Origin: CAYSBE01 sp046309355
Lineage (GTDB): Bacteria; Bacteroidota; Bacteroidia; UKL13-3
Length of the DNA stretch: 64,000 nt
Assembly: GCA_046309355.1 (NCBI GenBank)
Contig: JBKCPL010000069.1
Location: forward strand, 1-64,000
Reading direction: 5' to 3'
How positions within the stretch are numbered: the first letter of the stretch is position 1; each line of letters starts with the position of its first letter. The notes under the pieces were generated by a model that was given only the letters and a program-made list of their open reading frames with translations, searched no databases and was not told the DNA's origin. Below are positions 17,301 through 26,307 of the stretch, one piece after another. Position numbers and translations under genes: made by a program.

Positions 17301-20300
17301 ACGTATAAATGCGGTTAGTTCTCCATTATTGATGTTGTTTCCATCGGCATGCAGAAACATGCGCAGGCGGCCATACTGCCGCAAATCAACCTGTGTGCTT
17401 TTAAACACGGCCCGTGCATCGCCATCCAGCAAGTTACACACCAGTAGCGATAGCGACTGTTCATTTTGTTGTATGGCTTGCGGTGTGCTGAAATCAACTT
17501 CACGTTGAATGCCCGGAGGCACTTTGTAGGCTATGGGCGAGCGAGCCGAATTTTTTTCGATGTTTACGGTTGATATCACAAATTGCGTTTGATCGGCATC
17601 GTCTGTAGGTTTGCCTTCTTTCCCGTCTTCCAGGCTGTTTAGGTATTTGCGCCAGTCGGCACGCACAAATTGTAAACTGCCCATGCGCAGTACCTGATCG
17701 TTTTCAAAACCCCGCATAAACATGCGTATAAAACGCATAGAACGGAAGTCGTAAATCTGACCCACTTTTCGTTCGTATTCGCGTATCGGAATTTTAAACT
17801 GATACCAGGTTATGGTATCGTTTTTCCCATTTTGTAATTTCACGTTTCGTGTTTCAATGCTGGCTATATAGTTTTGGCCCAGCACCATTTTATCGGGACT
17901 TAAATCTATTCTGTACTGGAAGTATTCTTCCATGTCGTTCAGTGTATAGTCGCGGTTGATATCTTCCATATCAGGCACGTTGGTGGCCGTTGTCGGATAC
18001 GTTTCGGGCGACTGATCCTGCGTAGGTGAATTGCCCTGATGTCCGTTGAATTTTTTGTAACGTTCCAAAATATTCAACTGCTGATTGTCGTAATCGGTTC
18101 CTAAATAATAGTGGTAATTGTCTTTGGATGGATCTTCAAGTGCTTGGTCAAATGCAGGTGTGCCGGGCGGATGCACAGCTGACAGTTTTTGTAAATAGGC
18201 AGTATCAAACAGCGTGCGTTCAGCCGGGTCATCGTAGCCGTCAAGTCCCACATCCTGCGTAATGCGTACGGCAGGGTCAGCATCAAAGGCAAAGTTTACC
18301 ACCGGTGCACGTGGCACACGTCCCCACACACTCGTATCAACAAATTGCTGATTGGGATCGTTGTTCCGCGGCAATCCGTTTTCGGCAGCTCGCCTGTTGT
18401 CGCGCAATACATCTTCTGAAATATTACCCAGATTTATATAAAGCTGTCCGGGATTTTCGGCTGTAGTTCGTGTGCGAGCGGGGTCCATCATCCATATTTC
18501 TATGTAATCAATATTGGCTGCTTCAAAGTCGGGATTTTCAATTCTTCGCATCACACCGCCCCACTGGCTTTTCGGGTTCACAAAGGTTCCGTCAGCGTTC
18601 AACTCGGCAGGGTTGTAGTTATATGGACCGCGCTCTTTTGGATAGAATGCCAGGTCAAAGCTTGTGAGGTTATCGGGCATGCCGCGTTGTATCTGGCGGT
18701 TAGGAAAAACTTCTTCTACGCGTATCAGCCGCATGCGGTGGTCCGACAGCATTTCCTGATCATCGCGAATGTGTTGTGGAGTGAGTGTGTTGGGCAGGTG
18801 AAATGTATTGGCAATTTGATACCAGTTAAGCAGCGAGCGTTTGTAGCCATACTGCAAGTCATTTACCAGGTTTCCTTCAGGAAATAAATCGGGCTGCCCC
18901 TGTGGCACACTGGCCAGCACCCAGTTATTGGCTGCGCGTATATCGAACTGTGTTTCGGCCCCTTCAAAATCATCGAGGTAGGCGGTTCCGTTTTGCGCCA
19001 GCGCACCCTGTATGCCTGGAAACAAATGCGCGTATTCGCCCGAGAGGGTTATGGTCGAAATATCTTTTGTTTCATAAAACGGCAGGCGGTCAACCAGCTT
19101 GGTTAAAAACCGCGATTCTTTTTTGTACGAACCATCAATACCTACAATTAGGTTGCTGATGGGCTCTTCACCCAGATTTACTTTAGGTGTAAGCGGCCTT
19201 TCATTGAGGTACAAAATGCTACTGCCCAACATAAAGTCGCGGTTCACTTTATAATCAAGTCGGGTTCCAAGCAACGTTTTTTGCTGTACGCTGAACAATG
19301 AATTGCTTTCGGAGGAAACTTTTATTACTGCACCCGAATTGAGCAATCCGGTGTTCAGTATTTTTACCCTGCCCAGGTTATAATCTACTGTGTAGTCAAT
19401 GTTTTCGGTAAGCGGAGCTCCGTTTGCAGTAACCCTTACCGAGCCGCGAGGAATATTTGTTCCATTCAGCGAAATTTCGGTATTCGATTGCCCCTGATAG
19501 CTGCCTCGTATAAAAAACTTATTGTACTGCGGAAGTTGTATGGCTGCAAAACGTGTGGAGTCGTAAAGCTCGAAAAAGCAGTAGTAACGGGCCAGCTGCG
19601 GGTTAGTGATAAATTTCTTTCGCAGGTTTTCGCCAAACGGTTCTACCGTTGGAAAAATAATTCGGCCTTGCTGTGTATTTACGGTTATACCTTCTATGAA
19701 GTCGAACAGGCCGTCAGGCGCACGCTCCTGCACGGTATTCATATTGTCGAGGTTCAACACCTGAATAAGAGGTTGCCCTGTAAGCAACGGTTCATTGGGT
19801 GCGGGTATGTAATTTAAGTCAGCGCCTGAAGGATCATCGGCATAGACGATGTTGAAGCGAAAATCTTTTTGCTGTATTCCGAAAGCACCCAGCGAATACA
19901 CGTTTTTCATCATCAGGTCCCACATAGGCAAGTCGGGCCTAAGCGAAGGACCTTTCAGCATTTTGGCAAACAGCACATTGGGAGTTTGGGGGTTTTGAGG
20001 AATATCAGTCGAAAACTCACCCACACGGTAATTGCGTCCGTTTAATGAGTATTCAAAAGCGACACACAAAATGTCATCGTTGTTCAGTGTTTGGTTTAGT
20101 GAAATATATCCAAGTTGCCTGTTCACGGTATATTCACTCGGATTTAGCAACCGTGCGTAGCTCAGCACCTGATATTGTGAAATGGGTTGTAAACGTGTAA
20201 CAGGCTGGTCGCGCAGCAACTGATTTTGCAGGTTGAGTGACGAACGAAGTGCAGCGGTATCGCGGTTGATAGGAGTACGGCCGGTCAGGTAAAAATAAAG

Positions 20301-21518
20301 TTCGCTGGTTCCATTATCAGGAAATGTATCGGCACGGTTTGGACTCAACTGCCAGTTTTTATTATCGCGTCTGGAAGCTTCTCCCAGGTCGGCAAATCCG
20401 CCTACATCTCGCGAGCCTTCAAAGTTTCCTGTGCGGTTGGTAATCCATACTTCAACACGGCCTATCACCACAGGCGAACCAATGATAGGAAGATTGGCTA
20501 ACCAGTTGTCGTAATTGTCGCGGAAATAATGGGCCAAAAAGAAGTGGCGGTTTACATCATAGTTGTCTGCCTGAATATTGAAACGTGTTGTTTGTGCTCC
20601 ACCGGTAATTTCTGTCTCGGTGGTTTGTCCGCGTTGCTGAGTAAATATGCTCGTAACTTTCAATCGCCCGAACTGCATTTCAGTTTTTACACCAAACAAG
20701 CTCTGGCTTCCCTGAATCAACTGGGAGTTAAGCGGCAAGCTAACGTTTCCTACCTCAATTTTTTTGATGATATCATCTTCCTTACCACCGTAATCCAGTT
20801 TTATCTGATTTTCGAAATCGAAGGTGGCTTCGGTGTCGTAATTGATGTTCACTTTCATGCGGTCGCCTATACTGCCTTGCACATTCACCTGTATTTTCTG
20901 CCTGAAATCGAATTGCCCGGTAGTTTGTTGTTGCGGTGGCAAGGCCGGATTTCGCACGGTGTTAAACAATCCCTGAAAAATAAGTTCGGCTGTGCCGCGT
21001 GGCCTGATATCAATTACTCCGCTACCAAAAATTCGTTCAAATACTTTGGGCCCTATTTTAAGTGGCGGAATCAAACCTGTGCCGCTGGTGTAATTATTGG
21101 CCTGTGCCCGCTGGCGGAAGTAGGCGCTGTTTTGGCGTTTGTTTTCTTCTGCCATTTGCTGCTTCATGTTCAGCGTAGCAGGCATGCGGTATTCCTGCGA
21201 CCCTATTTTGGAACTGTAGTTGTACGAGTTGGTTTGCGGGTCCAGTTCATAACTGTTTTTGATGGCTGAAGGTTCACCCAGATCAAGGGGGTTTCTACCG
21301 GGTTGGCGTTCCCAGGGTTTGCGGTCGCGAATGGGGTAAGGCAGCTTCGCCTTTGAGGTGTCGCCACCGGTCGAGTCGGGGGGCAGCATAACAGGCAGCA
21401 ACTCCCACTCCATAACTGAAAGTTCGGGCAATAGTTCAGGTGTTGCCCCCCACAGCATGGTTGCTGCAAGGGCCATTACGGATGCGAGTGATATGTGGTG
21501 TAATTTAAAACTAGACAA
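14340..21518 (-). CDS. sprA: SprA/Sov, outer-membrane translocon of the type IX secretion system
   Basis: 2392 residues, the expected size for SprA, which forms the very large 36-strand beta-barrel of the T9SS. A signal-like segment lies near the N-terminus (SVMALAATMLWG). Family hallmarks are GSGVIDIRPRGTAELIFQG near residue 165, a conserved core with repeated DFRF, and a barrel-type C-terminus ending SGGFSLRYTLQ. A basic, low-complexity KGKGKDDKGKKKKEEEE insert lies about two-thirds along. The start is a TTG at 21518 in my reading; internal ATGs (for example in SVMALAATM) are alternatives. It follows ruvA by 17 nt, a common Bacteroidota arrangement. It would export both giant sorting-domain proteins found in this window. 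Confidence 0.95.
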   Translation of the reverse strand: MSSFKLHHISLASVMALAATMLWGATPELLPELSVMEWELLPVMLPPDSTGGDTSKAKLPYPIRDRKPWERQPGRNPLDLGEPSAIKNSYELDPQTNSYNYSSKIGSQEYRMPATLNMKQQMAEENKRQNSAYFRQRAQANNYTSGTGLIPPLKIGPKVFERIFGSGVIDIRPRGTAELIFQGLFNTVRNPALPPQQQTTGQFDFRQKIQVNVQGSIGDRMKVNINYDTEATFDFENQIKLDYGGKEDDIIKKIEVGNVSLPLNSQLIQGSQSLFGVKTEMQFGRLKVTSIFTQQRGQTTETEITGGAQTTRFNIQADNYDVNRHFFLAHYFRDNYDNWLANLPIIGSPVVIGRVEVWITNRTGNFEGSRDVGGFADLGEASRRDNKNWQLSPNRADTFPDNGTSELYFYLTGRTPINRDTAALRSSLNLQNQLLRDQPVTRLQPISQYQVLSYARLLNPSEYTVNRQLGYISLNQTLNNDDILCVAFEYSLNGRNYRVGEFSTDIPQNPQTPNVLFAKMLKGPSLRPDLPMWDLMMKNVYSLGAFGIQQKDFRFNIVYADDPSGADLNYIPAPNEPLLTGQPLIQVLNLDNMNTVQERAPDGLFDFIEGITVNTQQGRIIFPTVEPFGENLRKKFITNPQLARYYCFFELYDSTRFAAIQLPQYNKFFIRGSYQGQSNTEISLNGTNIPRGSVRVTANGAPLTENIDYTVDYNLGRVKILNTGLLNSGAVIKVSSESNSLFSVQQKTLLGTRLDYKVNRDFMLGSSILYLNERPLTPKVNLGEEPISNLIVGIDGSYKKESRFLTKLVDRLPFYETKDISTITLSGEYAHLFPGIQGALAQNGTAYLDDFEGAETQFDIRAANNWVLASVPQGQPDLFPEGNLVNDLQYGYKRSLLNWYQIANTFHLPNTLTPQHIRDDQEMLSDHRMRLIRVEEVFPNRQIQRGMPDNLTSFDLAFYPKERGPYNYNPAELNADGTFVNPKSQWGGVMRRIENPDFEAANIDYIEIWMMDPARTRTTAENPGQLYINLGNISEDVLRDNRRAAENGLPRNNDPNQQFVDTSVWGRVPRAPVVNFAFDADPAVRITQDVGLDGYDDPAERTLFDTAYLQKLSAVHPPGTPAFDQALEDPSKDNYHYYLGTDYDNQQLNILERYKKFNGHQGNSPTQDQSPETYPTTATNVPDMEDINRDYTLNDMEEYFQYRIDLSPDKMVLGQNYIASIETRNVKLQNGKNDTITWYQFKIPIREYERKVGQIYDFRSMRFIRMFMRGFENDQVLRMGSLQFVRADWRKYLNSLEDGKEGKPTDDADQTQFVISTVNIEKNSARSPIAYKVPPGIQREVDFSTPQAIQQNEQSLSLLVCNLLDGDARAVFKSTQVDLRQYGRLRMFLHADGNNINNGELTAFIRIGTDLTNNYYEYEMPLIISRSGATDLDVWPVENELNILLEDFIDTKIARNNANHPFTARFTRALGRGKMSVIGLPDLSNLRVMMLGVRNPKATPGSADDGAPKCAEVWFNELRMTEFNNRGGWAAVGTMQAKLADLGQVQAAGSISSVGWGGIDKKIQQRQLDDRYQYDLSGSFELGRFFPKTSGISIPVFVSYGNTLIRPFYNPLNPDTRLQKELDQTIDENRRERISNAADDYTARRSMNFTNVRKNRINTQRNNPWDIENFSFTYNFNEVFRRNQEIAYYVLQNYQTMVNYTYTFRSKPWEPFKKIKSKQLTLIKDFNVYFLPQSWGARVQTDRRYGVNIFRSNDLGTSSIPALYDKMYSMTRYYEFAYNFSRGLTFNYNATALARIDEPLGRIDETTPEKRDTLWRNLLNGGRIMQFDQSARMNYNVPLNKIQQLNFISQSSYTYQATYQWKQAPPAADSLGNTISNSRMQQYNLNLNMSLLYNKFKLLKDLNAPPAQKKQSDRNDQEGIANDKGKGKDDKGKKKKEEEETKKINPVLAATLRLITSLKNMNFSYTQNDGSTLPGFKFKPEYVGNNFTNTAPGIDFILGGQDPDLRFRAARNGWLSSDPRLASMYMSEYREQLTGRATLEPLQDFRIDLNVSKQRSLQRSVIFRYNDSIGDFADLNDPIENGSYTITYNVWRTSFNSDDAFKQLQENRILIAQRLALDPEKPGRGIDTAGFPIGYGRSSQDVLIPAFLAAYGGTDANKIGLTSFPTLPDINWKIAYNGLSKIEWVKQFANNIQISNQYTSTYTVSGFQNILQDSTNLNGFTGDYVSKYQIRQVQIAERWGPFIGLDITFVNNINAKFEYKRDRAINFGLTNGQISEMSGNEFSFSTGYRTSKLEIPFLSRSGRRLVLESDINFKLDFSIQQRVTSIRYLDRETTDPVQGQTIYQLRPNIDYMISEQLMLRIFYDYRRTDPATSNTFPTIIQSGGFSLRYTLQ

Positions 21519-21535
21519 CTAGTAGAAGTGTGCCA

Positions 21536-22120
21536 TCAGAGAATCTTTAAGGTATGTTTAACTAATTCTTCCACTGTATATTCAGGATTTTGCTGCCGTG
21601 TTTTCAGCAGCGCTTTTTCAGCTTCATTTTTGCTAAAGCCCAGCATGGTGAGTGCTGCCAGTGCTTCATCGGCTTTGCTGTTGCGTGGCGAAGTCAGGGA
21701 GAGTTCGCCTGCAACATCCGATTTCATCACCTTGTTTTTCAAATCAATCACCACTTTTTGTGCCGTTTTTTCGCCTATTCCCTTCACGGTTTTGATTAAC
21801 GCCCAGTTGCCTTCGCTTATTGCCTGCTTTATATCGGCAGGCTTAAGCGATGATAGCATCAGTCGGGCTGTATTGGGCCCTACACCGCTTACTGAAATCA
21901 ATTGTGTAAACAACTGACGCTCGTCATCTTGCATAAAACCATACAGCGTGTGGCTGTCTTCCTTAATGACCAGATGCGTAAGTAAGCGCACGTTTTCGCT
22001 GTTGCCCAGTTGTTCGTAAGTGTGCAGCGATACCTGTATGGAGTATCCCACTCCACCACAATCCACCACAACATACGTAGGGGTTTTTACAGTCAGTTTA
22101 CCTTCAATGTGAGCAATCAC
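21536..22120 (-). CDS. ruvA: Holliday junction branch migration protein RuvA
   Basis: 194 residues. An N-terminal OB fold (IAHIEGKLTVKTPTYVVVDCGGVGYSIQVS), two helix-hairpin-helix motifs (LISVSGVGPNTARLMLSSL, ALIKTVKGIGEKTAQKVVIDL) and a C-terminal three-helix RuvB-binding domain are all present. Length is normal. The start is GTG 22120, giving the canonical beginning M-I-A-x-I. RuvA tetramers hold Holliday junctions for RuvB. It is co-directional with sprA and likely in one transcript. Confidence 0.97.
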   Translation of the reverse strand: MIAHIEGKLTVKTPTYVVVDCGGVGYSIQVSLHTYEQLGNSENVRLLTHLVIKEDSHTLYGFMQDDERQLFTQLISVSGVGPNTARLMLSSLKPADIKQAISEGNWALIKTVKGIGEKTAQKVVIDLKNKVMKSDVAGELSLTSPRNSKADEALAALTMLGFSKNEAEKALLKTRQQNPEYTVEELVKHTLKIL

Positions 22121-22320
22121 AACGTGTTTCGCGTATTAATTTTGGAATTACAGTAAGGTCGCTAAAATAATAAAAAGTATTGAATAGTGCGATAATGCCT
22201 GCGTTATTCGTGTTTTTTTATCTGCAACCGGCTGTTTCCTGACTTTATGTGGTCAAACGCCTTCGGCAAAATCATGAAAACTCCTCTGCCTCGATGTAAA
22301 AAAGCTGCTATCTTCGCGGT

Positions 22321-22641
22321 GTGCCGTTCATGAAAAAATACTGTATCGCCTTATGCCTGGTGCTTCTGGGCATGACAGCAGCCCTAGGGCAATCTACCCC
22401 ACCTGATGGCAAATACCGCTCTGTTTATCCTTCCGGAAATACAGATGAAACAGGCCGCTATGTGAATGGAGTAAAAACAGGAATGTGGTATAAATACACC
22501 GAGAAAGGAACCGTTCTGCGCAAACAAAAATGGAACAACGGCAGTTTGCGCTGGCAGGTTGACTATGAAAATGGCCACAGAGCCCGAATTACAGACAGCA
22601 AAGGGAATACAAAAATTTTGCCGGCCTGCGGCTGCTCATAA
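22321..22641 (+). CDS. Small secreted protein with MORN-like repeats
   Basis: 106 residues with a signal peptide (KKYCIALCLVLLGMTAALGQ), then two MORN-like units (YPSGNTDETGRYVNGVKTGMW, YTEKGTVLRKQKWNNGSL) and a cysteine-containing tail (LPACGCS). A TATCTTCG box (22309-22316) ends 4 nt before GTG 22321, so I keep this start; ATG 22330 is the alternative. It is probably periplasmic or surface exposed. Its function is unknown. Confidence 0.65.
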   Translation: MPFMKKYCIALCLVLLGMTAALGQSTPPDGKYRSVYPSGNTDETGRYVNGVKTGMWYKYTEKGTVLRKQKWNNGSLRWQVDYENGHRARITDSKGNTKILPACGCS

Positions 22642-22674
22642 CAGTGGCCGATAAATAAGCTACCTTCGCCCCTC

Positions 22675-24426
22675 ATGAAATTACTACTCACTTATTTGTC
22701 GCGGTACAAACCACTTATTGCATTATCGCTTTTACTGGCCGCCCTCAATCAGATTTTTTCGCTACTCGACCCATACATTTACGGGAAAATCATTGATCGC
22801 TTTGCACAACATCCAGCTGATTATACCGAAGAAGCATTTCTAAAAGGTGTGGCATGGCTTATTGCTGCAGCTATTGGCGTGGCTATGATTAGCCGCATTG
22901 CCAAGGCATTTCAGGATTACACCGTTAACCTGGTCATACAAAAATTGGGTGCAGCTATTTACACCGATGGACTCAAACACTCGCTGAGTTTGCAATACCA
23001 GGAGTTTGAAGACCAGCGCAGCGGTGAAACGCTCAATATTTTGCAGAAAGTAAGAACCGATTCCGAAAAGTTTATTTCCAGTTTTATCAATGTGTTTTAT
23101 ACCAGCATTGTCGGAATTGTATTTGTGTTTATCTATTCCATTTCCGTGTACGTTTGGCTTATACCCATATACCTGGGCGCTTCGGTTTTATTAGGTATAA
23201 TCACCAACATGCTGTCGAAGAAAATAAAAGCGGTACAAAAAAATATAGTGCGCGAAACCAATGTGCTGGCGGGCAGTACCACCGAAAGTTTAAGAAATAT
23301 TGAACTGGTGAAAAGCCTGGGACTTACCGGGCAGGAAGAACAGCGCCTGAATGTTGCCACCATGAAAATTTTGAAACTGGAACTTAAAAAAGTACGCGAT
23401 ATACGCAGCATCAGTTTTGTGCAGGGCACGTTTGTAAACTTTCTGCGCCAGTCCATTTTATTTTTACTCATGTACCTGTTGTTTCGCAACGAGGTGAGTC
23501 TTGGGCAACTGATGACACTTCAGTTTTATTCCTTTTTTATTTTCGGACCACTGCAGGAAATAGGTAACGTGATACTCAGCTACCGCGAAGCCGAGTCGAG
23601 CCTTACGAATTTTGACCGCATCATGAAGTTGCCGGCCGAACCCAATCCGGACTCGCCCAAAGCGATGGGCACCATTCAGCACTTATCGTTTAATCAGGTT
23701 AGTTTTAAGCACCGCACATCGGCCACACATGCCCTTGACGGCATCAGCTTTGATGTACACAAAGGGGAAACCATTGCATTTGTTGGTCCAAGCGGTTCGG
23801 GCAAAACTACGCTTGTAAAACTACTTGTGGGCTTGTATAAACCCAATAGCGGACAGGTATTGTATAACGGTATAAGTAGTGATGAAATAGAAATGAATGA
23901 ACTGCGTGCGCAAATAGGTTTTGTTACACAGGATACACAGTTGTTTTCGGGAACTATCAAAGAAAATTTGCTGTTTGTAAATCCAACCGCAACCGATGAA
24001 GAGATACATCAGGTGCTTCAGCAGGCAGCTTGTGCTCCATTGCTGGCACGTAGCGAAAATGGTATCAACAGCATTATAGGCGAAGGCGGAATAAAAATAT
24101 CGGGAGGCGAAAAACAGCGCCTTTCCATAGCTCGTGCATTGCTGCGCAAACCCACACTTATGGTTTTTGATGAAGCAACATCAGCTCTCGACTCGATTAC
24201 CGAAGAAGAAATTTCATCCACCATCAGACACCTTTCGGCAAGTGGCAACCACATCACCGTTATGATTGCTCACCGCCTGTCAACCATTATGCACGCGCAC
24301 CGCATTTATGTGCTGGAAAAAGGAACACTGGCAGAAGTGGGCACGCACCAGCAACTGCTAGATGAGAAAGGACTGTACTATGCCATGTGGCGTCAGCAGA
24401 TTGGAGAGAGGAAAGAAGCGAGATGA
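22675..24426 (+). CDS. ABC-type exporter, fused membrane and ATPase domains (MsbA/MdlB type)
   Basis: 583 residues. The N-terminal six-helix transmembrane domain (residues 1-310) is followed by the nucleotide-binding domain: Walker A GPSGSGKTT (about residue 371), Q-loop FVTQDTQLF, signature ISGGEKQR (about 475), Walker B TLMVFDEATSALD and the H-loop (IAHRLST). As a half transporter it should act as a homodimer in the inner membrane. The substrate is unknown; lipids or drugs are typical for the family. A TACCTTCG box at 22661-22668 lies 6 nt before the ATG. Confidence 0.93.
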   Translation: MKLLLTYLSRYKPLIALSLLLAALNQIFSLLDPYIYGKIIDRFAQHPADYTEEAFLKGVAWLIAAAIGVAMISRIAKAFQDYTVNLVIQKLGAAIYTDGLKHSLSLQYQEFEDQRSGETLNILQKVRTDSEKFISSFINVFYTSIVGIVFVFIYSISVYVWLIPIYLGASVLLGIITNMLSKKIKAVQKNIVRETNVLAGSTTESLRNIELVKSLGLTGQEEQRLNVATMKILKLELKKVRDIRSISFVQGTFVNFLRQSILFLLMYLLFRNEVSLGQLMTLQFYSFFIFGPLQEIGNVILSYREAESSLTNFDRIMKLPAEPNPDSPKAMGTIQHLSFNQVSFKHRTSATHALDGISFDVHKGETIAFVGPSGSGKTTLVKLLVGLYKPNSGQVLYNGISSDEIEMNELRAQIGFVTQDTQLFSGTIKENLLFVNPTATDEEIHQVLQQAACAPLLARSENGINSIIGEGGIKISGGEKQRLSIARALLRKPTLMVFDEATSALDSITEEEISSTIRHLSASGNHITVMIAHRLSTIMHAHRIYVLEKGTLAEVGTHQQLLDEKGLYYAMWRQQIGERKEAR

Positions 24427-24590
24427 GGGAAGAGGGATGTGAGATTTGAGATTTGGGATGTGAGATTTGAGATTTAAGATGTGAGATTTGAGAATTAAGA
24501 TGTGAGATTTGAGAATTGAGATTTGAGATTTAAGATGTGAGATTTGAGAATTAAGATTTGGGATTTGAGAATTTTGTATACTGACAGGAT
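24423..24590. repeat. Low-complexity GAGATTTGA tract, left copy
   Basis: Degenerate tandem units of GAGATTTGA, GAATTGAGA and GATGTGAGA start right after the ABC exporter stop and end with TTTTGTATACTGACAGGA. The same tract and the same ending occur at 25196-25288. On the minus strand it translates as LKSQISNL-like repeats that should not be called as protein. Confidence 0.8.
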
Positions 24591-25085
24591 AGTTACCGCC
24601 AATGCTGAAAAACCGACAGCAAACCTTTTGAACGCTGGTCGTTTCTCAATTGGTACCCTGTTCTGTGTTACACCACGCGTGTCATTTCTATTTCCTCTTT
24701 TCCGCCTTCGTTTGCCATGCCTCAAATACTCGTACAACTTCTTATATTGTATGTTGGCTCTCCAATTTGTGTGCTTGCATTCCCATATCCACTGATATAT
24801 GCGCTCGTGGCTTACCATGTTTTCACCGCAGCATTTGCTAATTAGCTCTGGACTCCAACGATCAACTGTTAGATGCTTAACAACTAGTTTTTTGACATGT
24901 TCATCGAAGTATACACGTATGGGCTTTTGACTATGACGTTGATTTGTTTTACGCTGTGCATTCGTTGCCACATATTCGTTGGCAGTCCGTCCTCGCTTAG
25001 CAGTGTTTCTGCGGAGTTCTCGGCTAATCGTGGATGGTGAAAAACCTATTTGCTCTGCAATGGCCTTTTGTTTCAAAAATTGCAC
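24590..25085 (-). pseudogene. IS30-family transposase remnant, truncated at both ends
   Basis: The minus strand encodes LKQKAIAEQIGFSPSTISRELRRN, the IS30 N-terminal helix-turn-helix, followed by WSPELISKC and RIYQWIW, which are also typical IS30. The expected start (LSS-x-DKC-x-F) lies in another frame just upstream. After about residue 150 the DDE catalytic core is missing and the frame runs into the low-complexity tract. No intact terminal inverted repeats are seen. It is a dead insertion sequence. Confidence 0.8.
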
Positions 25086-25116
25086 TTATCAGTTGAACTC
25101 AGCAATGTTGTGTATA

Positions 25117-25192
25117 CTCACGTGTTGCTTATGCGCGAGAACAGAGGGCAAGCATTGTCTTTTGACATACTCACGCATTGCAAATGCGCGAG
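25117..25192. repeat. Two REP-like palindromes in tandem
   Basis: Two 23-nt palindromes at 25117-25139 and 25170-25192 both begin CTCACG and end ATGCGCGAG, followed by AACAGAG. The second has arms CTCACGCATT and AATGCGCGAG around GCA with one mismatch. They share the CTC(A/G)CGCAT arm with 8568-8610. They lie between the IS30 remnant and the second low-complexity tract. Confidence 0.65.
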
Positions 25193-25195
25193 AAC

Positions 25196-25288
25196 AGAGA
25201 TTTGGGATTTGAGAATTGAGATTTAAGATGTGAGATTTGAGAATTGAGATGTGAGAATTGGGATTTGGGAATTTTGTATACTGACAGG
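25196..25288. repeat. Low-complexity GAGATTTGA tract, right copy
   Basis: Same degenerate units and the same ending (TTTTGTATACTGACAGGA) as 24423-24590, in the same orientation. The two copies bracket the IS30 remnant and the palindromes. 25289-25404 holds no gene that I can support. Confidence 0.8.
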
Positions 25289-25416
25289 ACCGATAGAAAA
25301 AATAAGATATAATAATCGCTTAACAAAGTGGGTGTTCTAGTTGATTTTACCATTCGGTAATGCGATTAATATCGGGCAGCACTTACAACTTTACACAATA
25401 TGACTACTTTTGCCCT

Positions 25417-26307
25417 ATGAGTACAACTGTTAAAAAATCGCCATATCCGTTTGACCGCATTGCGGTGGCAGTTGCTTTTTCGCCACGCATAGAAGCAATA
25501 CTGGCTGCGGCCAAACGGCTGCACGACACCTTCAATGCCACCCTCTATTTTATACACGTAGGTGACCACGACATAAAACAGGAGCAGTACCTGAAACACA
25601 TGCTTCACCGCTTCGGACTGGATGCACCGGCCAATGAAATTATCTGGGAAACCGGTGATCCGGTTGAAAAAATTTTGGATGTGTGCAAAGACAAGAACAT
25701 TGATTTGCTGGTAGCAGGAGCACTTGAAAAAGAAAGTCTACTAAAATATTTTATGGGCAGTGTTGCCCGCAATCTTAGCCGCAAAGCTAAATGCAGCATA
25801 CTCATGCTGCGTGAGCCGGAAATAAAACTCAAAACCATTTCACGCATTGTGGTTGAAGGCAGCGATCATCCCAAAACGGTTAATACCATCGAAACAGCCG
25901 TGTATGTGGCTAAACAAATGCAGGCTCATGAAGTGTGTGTAGTACAGGAGCAGGATGCCGGTAAAATGGCTCTCATACGTTCGCAGGAACTAACCGACAA
26001 TGAGACCGATGAGCACCGAGAGAAAATAGAACGCGATGAAAAAGAACGGCTGGATGAAATCCTACGCTGTGCCGGCTGCGGTGATTTACGAGTAGTCACA
26101 GAAAGGCTGGAAGGTAAACCCGGTTTTGTTATCAGTAATTTTGCCCGCGAGCACAACGCAGATTTGCTGGTACTGAACTCACCGGATACAAAATTGAATT
26201 TGCTCGACCGGGTATTCCCTCACGATATTGAATATGCATTGGCCGACCTGCCCTGCGACTTGCTGATTGTACACTCACGCATTACCAATGATAGTGAAGC
26301 AGAGTAA
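25417..26307 (+). CDS. Universal stress protein, two UspA domains
   Basis: 296 residues with two UspA-like halves: residues about 5-145 (FDRIAVAVAFSPRIEAIL, LLVAGALEKESLLKYFMGSVARNLSRKAKCSILML) and about 155-290 (ISRIVVEGSDH, ADLLVLNSPD, DLPCDLLIVHS). I chose ATG 25417 because TACTTTTG (25405-25412) ends exactly 4 nt before it, and the upstream codons lack family similarity. The next gene starts at the base after the stop. The pairing with a CPA2 antiporter suggests a role in ion or pH stress; this is inference. Confidence 0.9.
   Translation: MSTTVKKSPYPFDRIAVAVAFSPRIEAILAAAKRLHDTFNATLYFIHVGDHDIKQEQYLKHMLHRFGLDAPANEIIWETGDPVEKILDVCKDKNIDLLVAGALEKESLLKYFMGSVARNLSRKAKCSILMLREPEIKLKTISRIVVEGSDHPKTVNTIETAVYVAKQMQAHEVCVVQEQDAGKMALIRSQELTDNETDEHREKIERDEKERLDEILRCAGCGDLRVVTERLEGKPGFVISNFAREHNADLLVLNSPDTKLNLLDRVFPHDIEYALADLPCDLLIVHSRITNDSEAE

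Noticed and set aside
24495..24590. C-terminal part of the IS30 transposase
   Set aside because: The residues are translated low-complexity repeat (LKSQI-like), not transposase; the DDE core is absent.
24423..25288. CRISPR array
   Set aside because: Repeats are degenerate 7-11 nt units without constant-length unique spacers, and no cas gene is present in the window.
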